From Fibrobacteria bacterium (GTDB lineage: Bacteria > Fibrobacterota > Fibrobacteria > UBA11236), in the NCBI GenBank assembly GCA_017881725.1, contig JADGQO010000098.1, forward strand, positions 1 through 51,458: 51,458 nucleotides of DNA, written 5' to 3'. This document shows, piece after piece, positions 8,895 to 16,949 of this stretch (position 1 is the stretch's first letter; each line of letters starts with the position of its first letter). The notes beneath the pieces are model-generated. The model worked only from the letters and a program-made list of their open reading frames with translations, was not told the origin of the DNA and made no database searches. Made by a program: the position numbers and the translations under genes.

Positions 8895-8935
8895 ACTTAC
8901 CCGAAAAGCCTCGCGGGGACTTTTTCAACACCCTG

Positions 8936-10303
8936 TTAAGGCGTTCCCGTCACGTCGCCATTCTTGGTCAAGGTAACTTGCGAGCTACCTCCGTCCGGGC
9001 CGATGAATTTGGCCGTGAACCCCATGGGCGAGAACTTTCCCGACAAGCTGGCGGTCTTGCCGTTGGCGTAGGTCATGCTGCCGTCGAAGGATCCGGCCTT
9101 GGGATCCTGGCCGTGGGGGATGGGCGCGTCGGGGACGAAGTTGAATTCCGCGTGCCGTTCGAAACCCAATTTCTTATCCTGGTTGATATGGATGGCGTAG
9201 CACACGTCGTCGGTGTCGCTGGTCAAATCGTTGCCGGGGTTCATGACGAATTCGATGACGGCGTGCTGCAAGGTGTCGTTGCCGTCCTCCACCTTAGTCT
9301 CCAGGCGCACGGTCATAGTATCGTTTTTCACGATTTCGCTTCCTCCGGCCCGATTTCTCATTGTGATCTCATTCACGCGACCTCCTATCATAGTCTCCGC
9401 ATAGGAAAATGATTTCGGCTCGTTGCCGGCTTTATGCGCCAACACCTTTATCTTGGCGTCGAAGTCCACCTGCTTAACCAGCGGCCGATTTTTGGGATTC
9501 AGGTCGGAGTACCTCGCTTCCACCAGGCAGTCCTTGGAATTGTCGACCACCACGCCGTCGCCGTCGGCATCGAGGAAGGCCGCCTGGCCCGTAATCTTAC
9601 CGTTTTCGGTTTTGGTCCAGGTCGCCTCCAGGATGGTATTGTCCGAGTCATCGTCGAAGCTCGCGTTCGGACCCGCGCCTACCAGCATGACGGTTTTTTC
9701 CGTGACGCCCGGATCCGCCTTGGTGAAGGTGATGCGCACCTTGCTGTTTTTGCTCGGCAAGGCATTGATGATTCCGTCCCCGTCGCCGTCCGTGAACAGG
9801 CTGGTTTCCACGTGCAATCCGCCCAGGGAGCGGGACACGCGCTTCCAGGAAACGATGTGTTCGTTGTCCTTGATTTGATCTTTCGCCTCGGCGTCCCATT
9901 TCACGATGGCCGTATCCTGGATGTCCACGAGTAACAGATTTGATTCCGTATAAATAGTGGCGAAGCCCCTGGCGGTATCGTCAAGGTTGGCCTTCAATTT
10001 GCCTGCGGAATCGATATTGATATCCGCGCGCTTGGCTAACGCGGCTTGTTTGGTCAAGGCTCCGACCTTGGTGGAAACCTCGCCGAAGGTCGGCATATTG
10101 GACGGCGCCGTAAAGGTCGTATTCCAATTTTGGCCTTGGGAGTAATTCTGCGCCAGCGATTGCCCCGCCACCTGCGCGTCGACCTTGTAATTCGCGTAGG
10201 CGGGATCGGCGTTGCCCGAATCGTTGGAGGTGACGCAAGCGCCCAGGAACAGGGAGGCCAGGCCGGCTACCCAGGAAGCGGTACGAAGGTTTAAGTATTG
10301 CAT
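8936..10303 (-). CDS. Surface lipoprotein with Asp/Gly Ca-binding-like loops, paralogue of the one at 33562
   Basis: 455 residues. The start at 10303 is chosen for the GAAAGGG Shine-Dalgarno and the following signal with lipobox LGAC. No named family is recognised. The middle holds two Asp/Gly-rich loops (TDGDGDGIIN near residue 190 and DADGDGVVVDN near 260) like thrombospondin-type-3 or dockerin calcium loops. It aligns along most of its length with the lipoprotein ending at 33562: both share VET..DxDGDGI.N, K.SK.R, a VGxGP...FD...DN stretch, and DADxDGV..DN. It probably sits on the outer membrane. It has no adjacent regulator gene but shares the GATTACAAA motif with the paralogue's operon. 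Confidence 0.75.
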   Translation of the reverse strand: MQYLNLRTASWVAGLASLFLGACVTSNDSGNADPAYANYKVDAQVAGQSLAQNYSQGQNWNTTFTAPSNMPTFGEVSTKVGALTKQAALAKRADINIDSAGKLKANLDDTARGFATIYTESNLLLVDIQDTAIVKWDAEAKDQIKDNEHIVSWKRVSRSLGGLHVETSLFTDGDGDGIINALPSKNSKVRITFTKADPGVTEKTVMLVGAGPNASFDDDSDNTILEATWTKTENGKITGQAAFLDADGDGVVVDNSKDCLVEARYSDLNPKNRPLVKQVDFDAKIKVLAHKAGNEPKSFSYAETMIGGRVNEITMRNRAGGSEIVKNDTMTVRLETKVEDGNDTLQHAVIEFVMNPGNDLTSDTDDVCYAIHINQDKKLGFERHAEFNFVPDAPIPHGQDPKAGSFDGSMTYANGKTASLSGKFSPMGFTAKFIGPDGGSSQVTLTKNGDVTGTP

Positions 10304-10309
10304 AGTGAA

Positions 10310-10371
10310 CCCTTTCAAGTTGAATGATGGAATAAATCCGTTCGACATGCTTCCAATATATCCTGAAAGGG
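10310..10371 (-). promoter_or_regulatory. Possible hairpin masking the ribosome-binding site
   Basis: On the minus-strand transcript, CCCTTTCA (10371-10364) is fully complementary to TGAAAGGG (10317-10310). The second arm contains the Shine-Dalgarno of the lipoprotein gene, seven bases before its ATG at 10303. The loop is 46 bases. If formed, the stem would block initiation, so translation could be switched. Confidence 0.35.
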
Positions 10372-10380
10372 CGGGTGAGT

Positions 10381-10500
10381 TAAAGTAAAAATACTATATG
10401 GATTACAAAATAAAGGCAATAAACCTTAAAAAAACGTATAAATAAACGATTAATGGGTGTATTTGAAATATTTTAATATCATAAAACGATTACAAAATGG
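10381..10500 (-). promoter_or_regulatory. AT-rich regulatory region with two GATTACAAA sites
   Basis: A strongly AT-rich stretch in an otherwise GC-rich window, upstream of the minus-strand lipoprotein gene. It carries GATTACAAA at 10401-10409 and 10488-10496 (TTTGTAATC on the coding strand), 98 and 185 bases from the start codon. The same 9-mer occurs twice upstream of the TIGR02147 gene at 35777. Best reading: promoter and operator region. The exact -35/-10 cannot be assigned. Confidence 0.55.
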
Positions 10501-10604
10501 AGGTGCTGGGCACCCCATGAAGAGGCATGCGACGACTCTGTCCGGCAAAGTCTGTACACGTTAACGGCATTTGACCCGTTTCAACGACGAATTTCCGAAG
10601 TACA

Positions 10605-10675
10605 GTATCGGGAGCCCCCCGGCTTCGGGGGCCCCCCGCCTCGGGGGCCTTGACGCCCCTCGCGGTTCCCGATAC
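10605..10675. other. Nested GC-rich stem-loop in the gap before the STAS gene
   Basis: GTATCGGGA (10605-10613) and TCCCGATAC (10667-10675) are perfectly complementary and enclose a run of further hairpin-forming GC blocks (GCCCCC...GGGGGC at 10614-10632, repeated at 10631-10648). No T run follows, so it is not a simple terminator. It may be a structured leader of the STAS gene, a REP-like element or a small RNA. The rest of the 10304-10750 gap outside this and the AT-rich region holds nothing recognisable. Confidence 0.4.
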
Positions 10676-10750
10676 AATCGATCAGAATTTTGTCTTTGGC
10701 CAAATCAATAGGCTGTGGAAACCGGATGATCCCTAAAAAAGGCGCGCTCC

Positions 10751-11062
10751 ATGAAACTTGAACGATTCGAAACACCCGAAGCCATCACCTACCAGGTCAC
10801 CGGGTCCTTGACGGGATTGGCCCATTCCGCCATCGCACTTTTCGAGCGCATCAATAAGGAGGTCGAAGAAGAAGGTAAGCCGATCCTCATTGACATGACC
10901 CGCACCCTCTTCGCGGACAGCATCGCCATCGGCTTGATCATCGGCATTATGCTGAAAGCAAGCGGCCTTCGTCAAACCATCCGGATGATCAATGTACCGC
11001 CTCAGGTCGCGCAAATTTTCGATACTATTAATCTCAAAAAAGCGTTTCCCAACGCTTATTAA
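10751..11062 (+). CDS. STAS-domain protein (anti-sigma factor antagonist type)
   Basis: 103 residues, a single STAS domain of normal length. The key loop reads DMTRTLFADSIAIGLIIGIM, matching the DxSxxxxxDSxGLGxL pattern; the Ser of the ADS triplet near residue 57 is where SpoIIAA-like proteins are phosphorylated. Such proteins release sigma factors or other partners by binding a kinase/anti-sigma partner, but no such kinase is nearby. Its stop overlaps the stop of the convergent lipoprotein gene: both use the same TTAA at 11059-11062. Confidence 0.82.
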   Translation: MKLERFETPEAITYQVTGSLTGLAHSAIALFERINKEVEEEGKPILIDMTRTLFADSIAIGLIIGIMLKASGLRQTIRMINVPPQVAQIFDTINLKKAFPNAY

Positions 11063-12546
11063 AAAACGTAGAGACCCAGTCCAATCCATGGGAGCGGAAG
11101 CATAGCCGCGCCTTTGGGATGGGCGCCTCCCTGCGCTTCCCGATAGCGCCACAAGGCTGCGACGTCGAAGCGAAGTCTGATGCGATCCAGCGCCAGCGGA
11201 CCATGGGGATGTTCCCATCCCAGTAGGCATCGCGCTCCCGTCGTGAACAGTGAACTTGCCAAGTCATCTTTCAATAAGGCCTCACTGATGAGCGACACGT
11301 GCGGACCAAAAACAAATTCTCCCGAAAGGTAAGGCAAGATTTGCAGGGGCAAGCGGGGAAGGCTGGTGCTTCCCGAAGGGCAATCGATGGCGCCGCCGTC
11401 CACGCCGGATGGGGCCACTTCCGCAGCCGCGCAGCCGCTTTGAAAACCGGCGGATTGCGTTAGGAAATGGTGATTGTCCAACAGATAAGTCCCGCCGCTC
11501 ACTTGCACGGACCCGAAATGCTTGCCTGCGGTAACCGTCACCAGATTAAACTGGGCGTTGGAACCCGCCACCACGCCGATCCCTCCGCCGCCCACGCCAC
11601 CGCCGATTAAAACGGCGCCGACGCCTCCTGCGCCTAATCCGAAAACATCAAGCATGTCGTACGCTATCGCGACGCCGGGGATTTGGGGCGTTTCGTCGAG
11701 CAGGCGCAACTTCAATCCCAAATCGAAAAATCCTAATACGACGACGCCCGCCGCGCCCCCGCTGATGATGGCATGGCCATCGCCGGTTGTCCCGCCGACT
11801 GCGGCCGGAATCGGAAAACCACCCGTCCAAAAGTCCAATTGCAAATGCTTGGAAAGCCCCACGCCCAAGCGCGCCAGCAAGACTTCGTCATCGCTGATCA
11901 CGATCTCTCCCGGGGCCAGCGTTTGCGCCGAGGGTGTCAACAAAAATCTTTCGTCCGAGGCCCGCCGCGCGGCGTAATCCGATTTGTGGTCTTCGACCAA
12001 GCTCGTCACTTTATACGCGATGTCTTTACCGCCAGTTGCCGCCAATGCTTCCGGCGATCCTTCGTGTTCCCAGCGCACATACCCAACCTCGCGGCCATCG
12101 GGAGCCTTCAGGCGACCTTCCATTTCCAATCGTCCGGAACTCGCTCCGTCCGAGCCGCTGCCGGCCAGGCCCAGAAAAGACCGGGTGGCCGAAAGTGCTT
12201 CTCCCACCGGCGCGGAAGCCTTTTGCGCAGCCTCGGTTCCAGTGATTTTAATCCACAGGGTCAGGTGCTGATCGGATGAAGTGCGCGCCGATCCGGATTT
12301 ATTCAGTTCCAATACTTTTTTGGCGCTTTCGACAGCCACTGAATCCAATGCGGAAGAATGGATCGAATCGCGCTGAACCGCTATGCTACGGGCTTCCGGA
12401 TACTTTCCCAATCCGCCAACGTGAGCTTCACGCACGGAGCCGACGGCGCAGCCGGTAATCGCAATGCCACTCGCAACGATAACTGCAACCACAATCGGAA
12501 AACAGATCATTTTCGACGGCCTGGATAATTTGAAGAAACGGTGCAT
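11059..12546 (-). CDS. Lipoprotein with barrel-like C-terminal half, function unknown
   Basis: 495 residues. The N-terminal signal ends in AITGC, so it is a likely lipoprotein. Residues ~50-190 form a soluble part resembling stress-type envelope lipoproteins (EGRLKAPDGREVGYVRWEHEG, TLWIKITG). The C-terminal half is Gly-rich with alternating hydrophobic strands, a very Gly-rich patch (GAGGVGAVLIGGGVGGGGIG), and ends in GLGLYVF; a terminal Phe is typical of outer-membrane beta-barrels. A lipoprotein fused to a barrel would be unusual. No known family is recognised. It converges on the STAS gene with a 4-base overlap. Confidence 0.6.
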   Translation of the reverse strand: MHRFFKLSRPSKMICFPIVVAVIVASGIAITGCAVGSVREAHVGGLGKYPEARSIAVQRDSIHSSALDSVAVESAKKVLELNKSGSARTSSDQHLTLWIKITGTEAAQKASAPVGEALSATRSFLGLAGSGSDGASSGRLEMEGRLKAPDGREVGYVRWEHEGSPEALAATGGKDIAYKVTSLVEDHKSDYAARRASDERFLLTPSAQTLAPGEIVISDDEVLLARLGVGLSKHLQLDFWTGGFPIPAAVGGTTGDGHAIISGGAAGVVVLGFFDLGLKLRLLDETPQIPGVAIAYDMLDVFGLGAGGVGAVLIGGGVGGGGIGVVAGSNAQFNLVTVTAGKHFGSVQVSGGTYLLDNHHFLTQSAGFQSGCAAAEVAPSGVDGGAIDCPSGSTSLPRLPLQILPYLSGEFVFGPHVSLISEALLKDDLASSLFTTGARCLLGWEHPHGPLALDRIRLRFDVAALWRYREAQGGAHPKGAAMLPLPWIGLGLYVF

Positions 12547-12667
12547 GGTGACTTATCCTTGGTTGGCGTAAAACTTAGACGAAAGTATGCGCCGCTCCGT
12601 TCCATTTCTACGAAAGTCCCATGCTTCGACGGAATTCTTCGTGATTGGAAAAGAAGTGGAAAAGAAG

Positions 12668-12707
12668 TGGAAAAGAAAAAGCCGCAGGAAATTATTCCCA
12701 CGGCTTT
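12668..12707 (-). terminator. Terminator of the aldolase/dehydrogenase operon
   Basis: On the minus strand AAAGCCG and CGGCTTT pair, extended by GGAA/TTCC, followed by TTTTTCTTTTCC. It lies about 60 bases after the alcohol-dehydrogenase stop. The neighbouring tandem GGAAAAGAAGT units at 12646-12680 provide the pyrimidine tract. Confidence 0.7.
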
Positions 12708-12765
12708 GAATCGATTCGACGGTGTGACGCTTACGGCGACTCCGCTACGTAACCGTAACTTCGGT

Positions 12766-13815
12766 TCAAGGCTTGATGATGACCTTGAGCGAGCCCGAGG
12801 AGGCGTCGTTCTGGGTTTTCACCGCCTGCGCGAATTCCTTCAACGCATAGCGGTGGGTGATGAGGCTCTTGCCGTTGATTTTGCCCGTGGACAGGAAGGT
12901 CATCGCTTCCAGGTAGTCGCGGCGCACGGAACTGTTGGCCCCGTGAATGTGCAACTCACTGTAATGGATGAGATTCAAGTCCAGCGGTTCGACGCTGTCC
13001 GACTTCGGCATGCCCGCGAACAAAGACAAGTGACCGTTGCGAGCCAGCCATTTCATGCCCTGGCCGCCCAGGGATTTCACCGAGGCGGAGACGATGACGC
13101 AATCCACGCCGCGTCCGCCGGTATTTTCCTTGATCCAGGCTTCCGGATCCGTCTTCGACATGTTGATCAAATCGTCGAAGGGCAGGCCGAGCTTGGCGAT
13201 CACGTCCAGCTTGTCCTGGGAGCGGTTGAAAATGGAAACGCGCTTCGCGCCGCGGGCGCGGGCGATGAGGCCGTTGAGCACGCCGATGACGCCGGCGCCG
13301 ATGACCACCACGTGGCGCATGGTCTCCAGGGGGATGTCGCGCAGGCCGTTGATGCCGCAGCTCAGAGGTTCCAACAGGGTACCGATTTCCGCGTCCATGT
13401 CGTCCGGGAGGGCGATGAGGCAGCCTTGATCCACCGCGTTCTTGGGCATCACCATATATTCGGAGAAACCGCCGTTGTAGGCGTAACCGATGGCCGTGAA
13501 GCCTTTCTCGCATAGGTTCTCGCGGCTGACCTTGCACATGGGGCATTCTCCGCAGCCGATTACGGTTTGCACCGCATAGCGTTGGCCCACCTTGATGCCG
13601 GCGTTCACGCCGGGTCCGACGGCCGAAACCGTTCCCGCGATTTCATGCCCGATGATGGGCACGCTGACGGCCTTCTCGCCCGCCAGTACGCGCTTGTCGG
13701 TGCCGCACAAGGCGCAGGCGTCGACTTTTAACAGCACTTCTCCGGGGCCCGGCTTCGGGATTTCCACGTTCTCAATAGTCAGGCTCCCGGGGGCCTTCAG
13801 CATCGCAGCCAGCAT
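12766..13815 (-). CDS. Zinc-dependent alcohol/polyol dehydrogenase (MDR family)
   Basis: 349 residues. The second of two in-frame ATGs (13815) is chosen: AAGGAG is nine bases away from it but only three from the one at 13821. Catalytic zinc ligands are Cys37, His57-Glu58 and Glu149; structural zinc ligands are the four Cys at 88, 91, 94 and 102. The NAD(P)-binding motif is GAGVIG at 173-178. Family features place it with threonine/sorbitol-type dehydrogenases. It is the last gene of the aldolase operon, 62 bases after the PHP gene, and probably oxidises or reduces a sugar-alcohol intermediate. The substrate cannot be read from sequence. Confidence 0.88.
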   Translation of the reverse strand: MLAAMLKAPGSLTIENVEIPKPGPGEVLLKVDACALCGTDKRVLAGEKAVSVPIIGHEIAGTVSAVGPGVNAGIKVGQRYAVQTVIGCGECPMCKVSRENLCEKGFTAIGYAYNGGFSEYMVMPKNAVDQGCLIALPDDMDAEIGTLLEPLSCGINGLRDIPLETMRHVVVIGAGVIGVLNGLIARARGAKRVSIFNRSQDKLDVIAKLGLPFDDLINMSKTDPEAWIKENTGGRGVDCVIVSASVKSLGGQGMKWLARNGHLSLFAGMPKSDSVEPLDLNLIHYSELHIHGANSSVRRDYLEAMTFLSTGKINGKSLITHRYALKEFAQAVKTQNDASSGSLKVIIKP

Positions 13816-13877
13816 GGGCATTTACTCCTTGTATTTCAAAAAGGTGAATTCAAAATTTCGCAAAGTCTGGGCCGAAT

Positions 13878-15275
13878 TCAAATGTACTGCACGCCGGTCC
13901 ATTGGGAGCGACGGGCGGATTCCCTGAGTACGGACAAAGCTTTATCCGCGCCTAGCTCACGTAACGCGCGCGATACCTGGGTGTTCACGGGCGGCAACGC
14001 GCCCACGGCCGCATAGAATTCGTTCTTGGCCTTGACGTCGCCAGAGAACATCGCATCGGTCGCATCGGCCGCATAGGGCAGATCGGCGAAGCGGGTCAAT
14101 ACGGCATGGCCTACCAAAATGCGGGCTCCGTTGATGAACAGGTTTTTGTAGGGTCCCAATTCCGGGCCGCTCAAATCGTCTACGAAGGGAAGTCCGGCCT
14201 TATTGCCTTCGGTGCCGATGTTCAGGGGCATGTGGAACTCGTTGGCCAGCGCGATGACCTTGGCGAGATTGTCGAGCTTACGCTGCTTGTCGGCCGGATC
14301 CTTGATGTTCCAGTTCCGATCCGGAATCAGGTTCAATACCCGCGCGCCCAATTTGCGGTTGCATTCCAACAGTTCCCGGCCGCGGGCTTCACCCGGCGAC
14401 GTGCCGTCCAGCCACGAGTCCATGGGGACCGCGCCGCAAGCCTTGACCCATGCGTACACTTCGCCCACGGGCGGGAAGGTGGACGGGCCCGGTTGCACAT
14501 AGCCGAGGCCGCCGCGTTTCATCAGTTTGCCGCGGACTTTTTCTTCGAAGGCCGGCATGGTGGCCAGGAGCGCGGTAATCGCCACCTTGGGCTGACCCAA
14601 CACTCCGGCCCAGAAATCAGCGAGGCGATCGGGCGTGGGGAAAACTTCCTTGGCTTTGTCCACGTAGGCGGAAACGAAATGCCGCTCGGTGGCGTAACCG
14701 GACGGGGTCCGGGCACGGGAAACGGCGTCGAAGTCGATGGCGATGTCCGGCACGGCCTTGTTGATCCGGTCGACCAATTCGCGGGACCGCGCGGCCGACA
14801 TGGCTTGCAGGGAAAGCAAATACTCGCGCTCCTTGCTGCCTGCCTTGGGAATCTTCACGAAGCCGGCGCCGGCCATATAATGCACGCCGGGCTCACCGGG
14901 GGAATCGATTTCCACGTCGGCAAATTCCGTTAGGAAGGCGCGTACTTCAATGCCGGCGGTGGAGCGGATGGCCAAGGCGTCGGACGCGGCGAGGAATTCC
15001 TCGACCCCGTCCAAGCCGTCAAAATCGATGATGCCGGCGGCGTAAAGTCCGGCCTTGCGGACTTCCCAGGCGTAACGACTGGGCGACCAGCCCGCCGAAT
15101 GGTAGGAGAAAAAAGTATGCGTATGCAGATTGACTTCATCGCGAGGCTTCGCGGTCGGCAGGTCCAAAGCGGCCAGCTTTTTCAAGGCCTCAGCGCGGAC
15201 GGAAGGTTTGAAATCGCCGAGCGCAGCTTCGAATTCCTGGACTTGTTCTGGCGATGCCGTAATGGAATTAGCCAC
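13878..15275 (-). CDS. PHP-domain hydrolase-like protein, function unknown
   Basis: 465 residues. An N-terminal helix region is followed by PHP-type metal-binding motifs: NLHTHTFFSYHSAGWSP (His51, His53, His59), GIIDFDGLDG (Asp84) and TAGIEV (Glu110); a late His appears in ILVGHAVLTR. These suit a trinuclear or dinuclear metal hydrolase, as in PHP phosphoesterases. The long second half (SGYATERHFVSAYVD, PAFEEKVRGKLMKRGG, MPLNIGTEGNKAG) is not typical of HisK or polymerase PHP domains. Its start overlaps the SDR stop by 8 bases. In this operon it may act on a phosphorylated or lactone sugar intermediate; this is inference from context only. Confidence 0.7.
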   Translation of the reverse strand: MANSITASPEQVQEFEAALGDFKPSVRAEALKKLAALDLPTAKPRDEVNLHTHTFFSYHSAGWSPSRYAWEVRKAGLYAAGIIDFDGLDGVEEFLAASDALAIRSTAGIEVRAFLTEFADVEIDSPGEPGVHYMAGAGFVKIPKAGSKEREYLLSLQAMSAARSRELVDRINKAVPDIAIDFDAVSRARTPSGYATERHFVSAYVDKAKEVFPTPDRLADFWAGVLGQPKVAITALLATMPAFEEKVRGKLMKRGGLGYVQPGPSTFPPVGEVYAWVKACGAVPMDSWLDGTSPGEARGRELLECNRKLGARVLNLIPDRNWNIKDPADKQRKLDNLAKVIALANEFHMPLNIGTEGNKAGLPFVDDLSGPELGPYKNLFINGARILVGHAVLTRFADLPYAADATDAMFSGDVKAKNEFYAAVGALPPVNTQVSRALRELGADKALSVLRESARRSQWTGVQYI

Positions 15276-16089
15276 GCGATTTTCCTCCCGATATGTTAAT
15301 GACGGTTCCGTGGATATAACTGGCGCGATCCGAGGCCAGGTAGGTCACGAGGTCGGCCACTTCCGAGAGCTTTCCGGCCCGTCCCAGCGGAATCGAAGTC
15401 GTGGCCACATAACCGCTGCGCAATTTATCCACCGTGATACTGCGCGTATAGGCCAGGGCGTTCTCGTAGGTCTCGCTGCGCAAGCCCGTCGCCTCAAGGA
15501 TGCCCGGAGCCACGCCCACCACACGCACGCCGCGCTTGCCCAATTCCTTGGCCCACGATCTCGTCAAGCCGTAAATTGCGGCCTTGGTGGCCGAATAACC
15601 GCTTTGCCCTTCCGAACCTTCCATGCCGGATTCAGACGACATGTTGATGATGACGCCGTTCGTCCCTGCGGCCGTCATGGCCTTGGCCGCCTGTTGCGCG
15701 CACAGGTAGACGCCCTTCAGGTTGATGGTCATCATCTTGTCCCAGATTTCTTCGGACAATTCCTGCTGGCCTTGCGGGTCCGCGAGCAGCCGGGGAATAT
15801 TGATGCCCGCATTGTTCACGAAGGCGTCCACGCGTCCGAATTTTGCGACGGTGTCGGCGATGAGCCCCGCCGCGTCTTTCGGTTTGGTCACGTCGGTCAG
15901 GCGGAACATGGCTTCGGGTCCGAATTCCTGGGTCAATCGCTGGGCCATGGCTTCGCCGGAAACCTTGTCCAAGTCCGCGATCACCACGTGCGCGCCGTTG
16001 GCCGCGAAGCTTTCGCAGCAAGCCTTGCCGATACCGGAGGCACCTCCGGTTACGACAACCACCTTTTTTTCAAGTCCGAGCCAGCTCAT
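15268..16089 (-). CDS. Short-chain dehydrogenase, similar to sorbitol-6-phosphate dehydrogenases
   Basis: 273 residues, classical SDR. Cofactor motif TGGASGIG at 14-21, NNAG at 92-95, catalytic Ser near 152, Tyr165 and Lys169 in YSATK. Asp39 at the end of the second strand (VIADLD) points to NAD rather than NADP. The end (EVADLVTYLASDRASYIHGTVINISGGKSRG, read in parts) resembles Gram-positive sorbitol-6-phosphate 2-dehydrogenases. Start ATG overlaps the aldolase stop as ATGA. Likely interconverts a sugar or sugar phosphate with its keto form, feeding the aldolase. Confidence 0.85.
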   Translation of the reverse strand: MSWLGLEKKVVVVTGGASGIGKACCESFAANGAHVVIADLDKVSGEAMAQRLTQEFGPEAMFRLTDVTKPKDAAGLIADTVAKFGRVDAFVNNAGINIPRLLADPQGQQELSEEIWDKMMTINLKGVYLCAQQAAKAMTAAGTNGVIINMSSESGMEGSEGQSGYSATKAAIYGLTRSWAKELGKRGVRVVGVAPGILEATGLRSETYENALAYTRSITVDKLRSGYVATTSIPLGRAGKLSEVADLVTYLASDRASYIHGTVINISGGKSRG

Positions 16090-16829
16090 GCTTTCTTCCC
16101 GGCCTCCCCGGCGAGTTCAGGGTAGTACAGGTCGACGAGCGATTTGTTCACGCCCGGCGCGCCGAACATGGGCAGCCCGCGCTTGGACATGATATTGTCG
16201 AGATTGCGCAAGTCGGGAATGGAGATGTCTTTTATATCGCCGAACACGGCCGAGGCGGTCAAGGTCACCGAAGTCATTTCCAACAGCTCCGTGGTCATCA
16301 TGGTCCATTGGATATCCCAGGGGCTCATGATCACCAAGCCATGGTTTTCCATCAGGAAGGCATTGTACTTGGGCAGGAAGGCGTTGAAGTTATCCGCCAG
16401 GCGCTGGGTCAGCGGTTCGCCATAGGGTACGACCGGCACCGGGCCTACTTCCGTGGTGGTTTCCGGGAAGGTCGGGCGCATCAACAGGTTTTTGTTCTTG
16501 GTGATGGCGAAGGCGTTGGTGTAGGGCGGATGGCAATGGACAACCGATTGCACATCGGGACGGCTCTTGAAAAAGTTGATGTACATGGGCGTTTCACCGG
16601 TGGGGCGCTTGGTGCCTTCCAGTTTATTGCCCGCCAAATCCAGAAACACCAGGTCTTCGAGCTTGATGTCGCCCTTGTTCATTTGCGTGGGGGTGATGAT
16701 CATCAAGTTGGGGCCCAACTTCCAGGCCGCGTTGCCGCCATGTCCGGTCACGTACATGAGCTTGCTGAGTTTATGGCAAACCTTCAGGAAGGTTTCAGCT
16801 TGGGTTTTATAGGTTTCCAAATAGTTCAT
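16086..16829 (-). CDS. Class II aldolase (fuculose/rhamnulose-phosphate aldolase family)
   Basis: 247 residues, full length for the class II aldolase/adducin fold. Zinc ligands His98, His100 (HCHPP) and His163 (ENHGLV); catalytic acid Glu79 in TGETPMY; substrate phosphate region around GHGGNAAW (29-36). These enzymes cleave ketose 1-phosphates or related compounds to DHAP or glycolate-type fragments plus an aldehyde. First gene of the minus-strand operon. No kinase or isomerase gene is nearby, so the substrate is either phosphorylated elsewhere or not at all. Divergent from the AraC regulator at 16950. Confidence 0.87.
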   Translation of the reverse strand: MNYLETYKTQAETFLKVCHKLSKLMYVTGHGGNAAWKLGPNLMIITPTQMNKGDIKLEDLVFLDLAGNKLEGTKRPTGETPMYINFFKSRPDVQSVVHCHPPYTNAFAITKNKNLLMRPTFPETTTEVGPVPVVPYGEPLTQRLADNFNAFLPKYNAFLMENHGLVIMSPWDIQWTMMTTELLEMTSVTLTASAVFGDIKDISIPDLRNLDNIMSKRGLPMFGAPGVNKSLVDLYYPELAGEAGKKA

Positions 16830-16949
16830 TCGACTTCCCCTTCAAGTCCCGGAAAACCGGATTGGTTCCTACGGGCATTTAGCAAATCTACCCGGAATGC
16901 TCCACCTGAAGACACCGTCTTTTGCTGAAAACATGTATTTTTCTGCTGG

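Noticed and set aside
8895..8935. Weak hairpin as terminator of the lemA operon
   Set aside because: AAAAG/CTTTT arms need a bulge and the stem is too weak to assign with confidence.
12646..12680. Tandem GGAAAAGAAGT units as a mobile repeat
   Set aside because: Three short purine units serve as the T tract of a minus-strand terminator; no wider copies seen.
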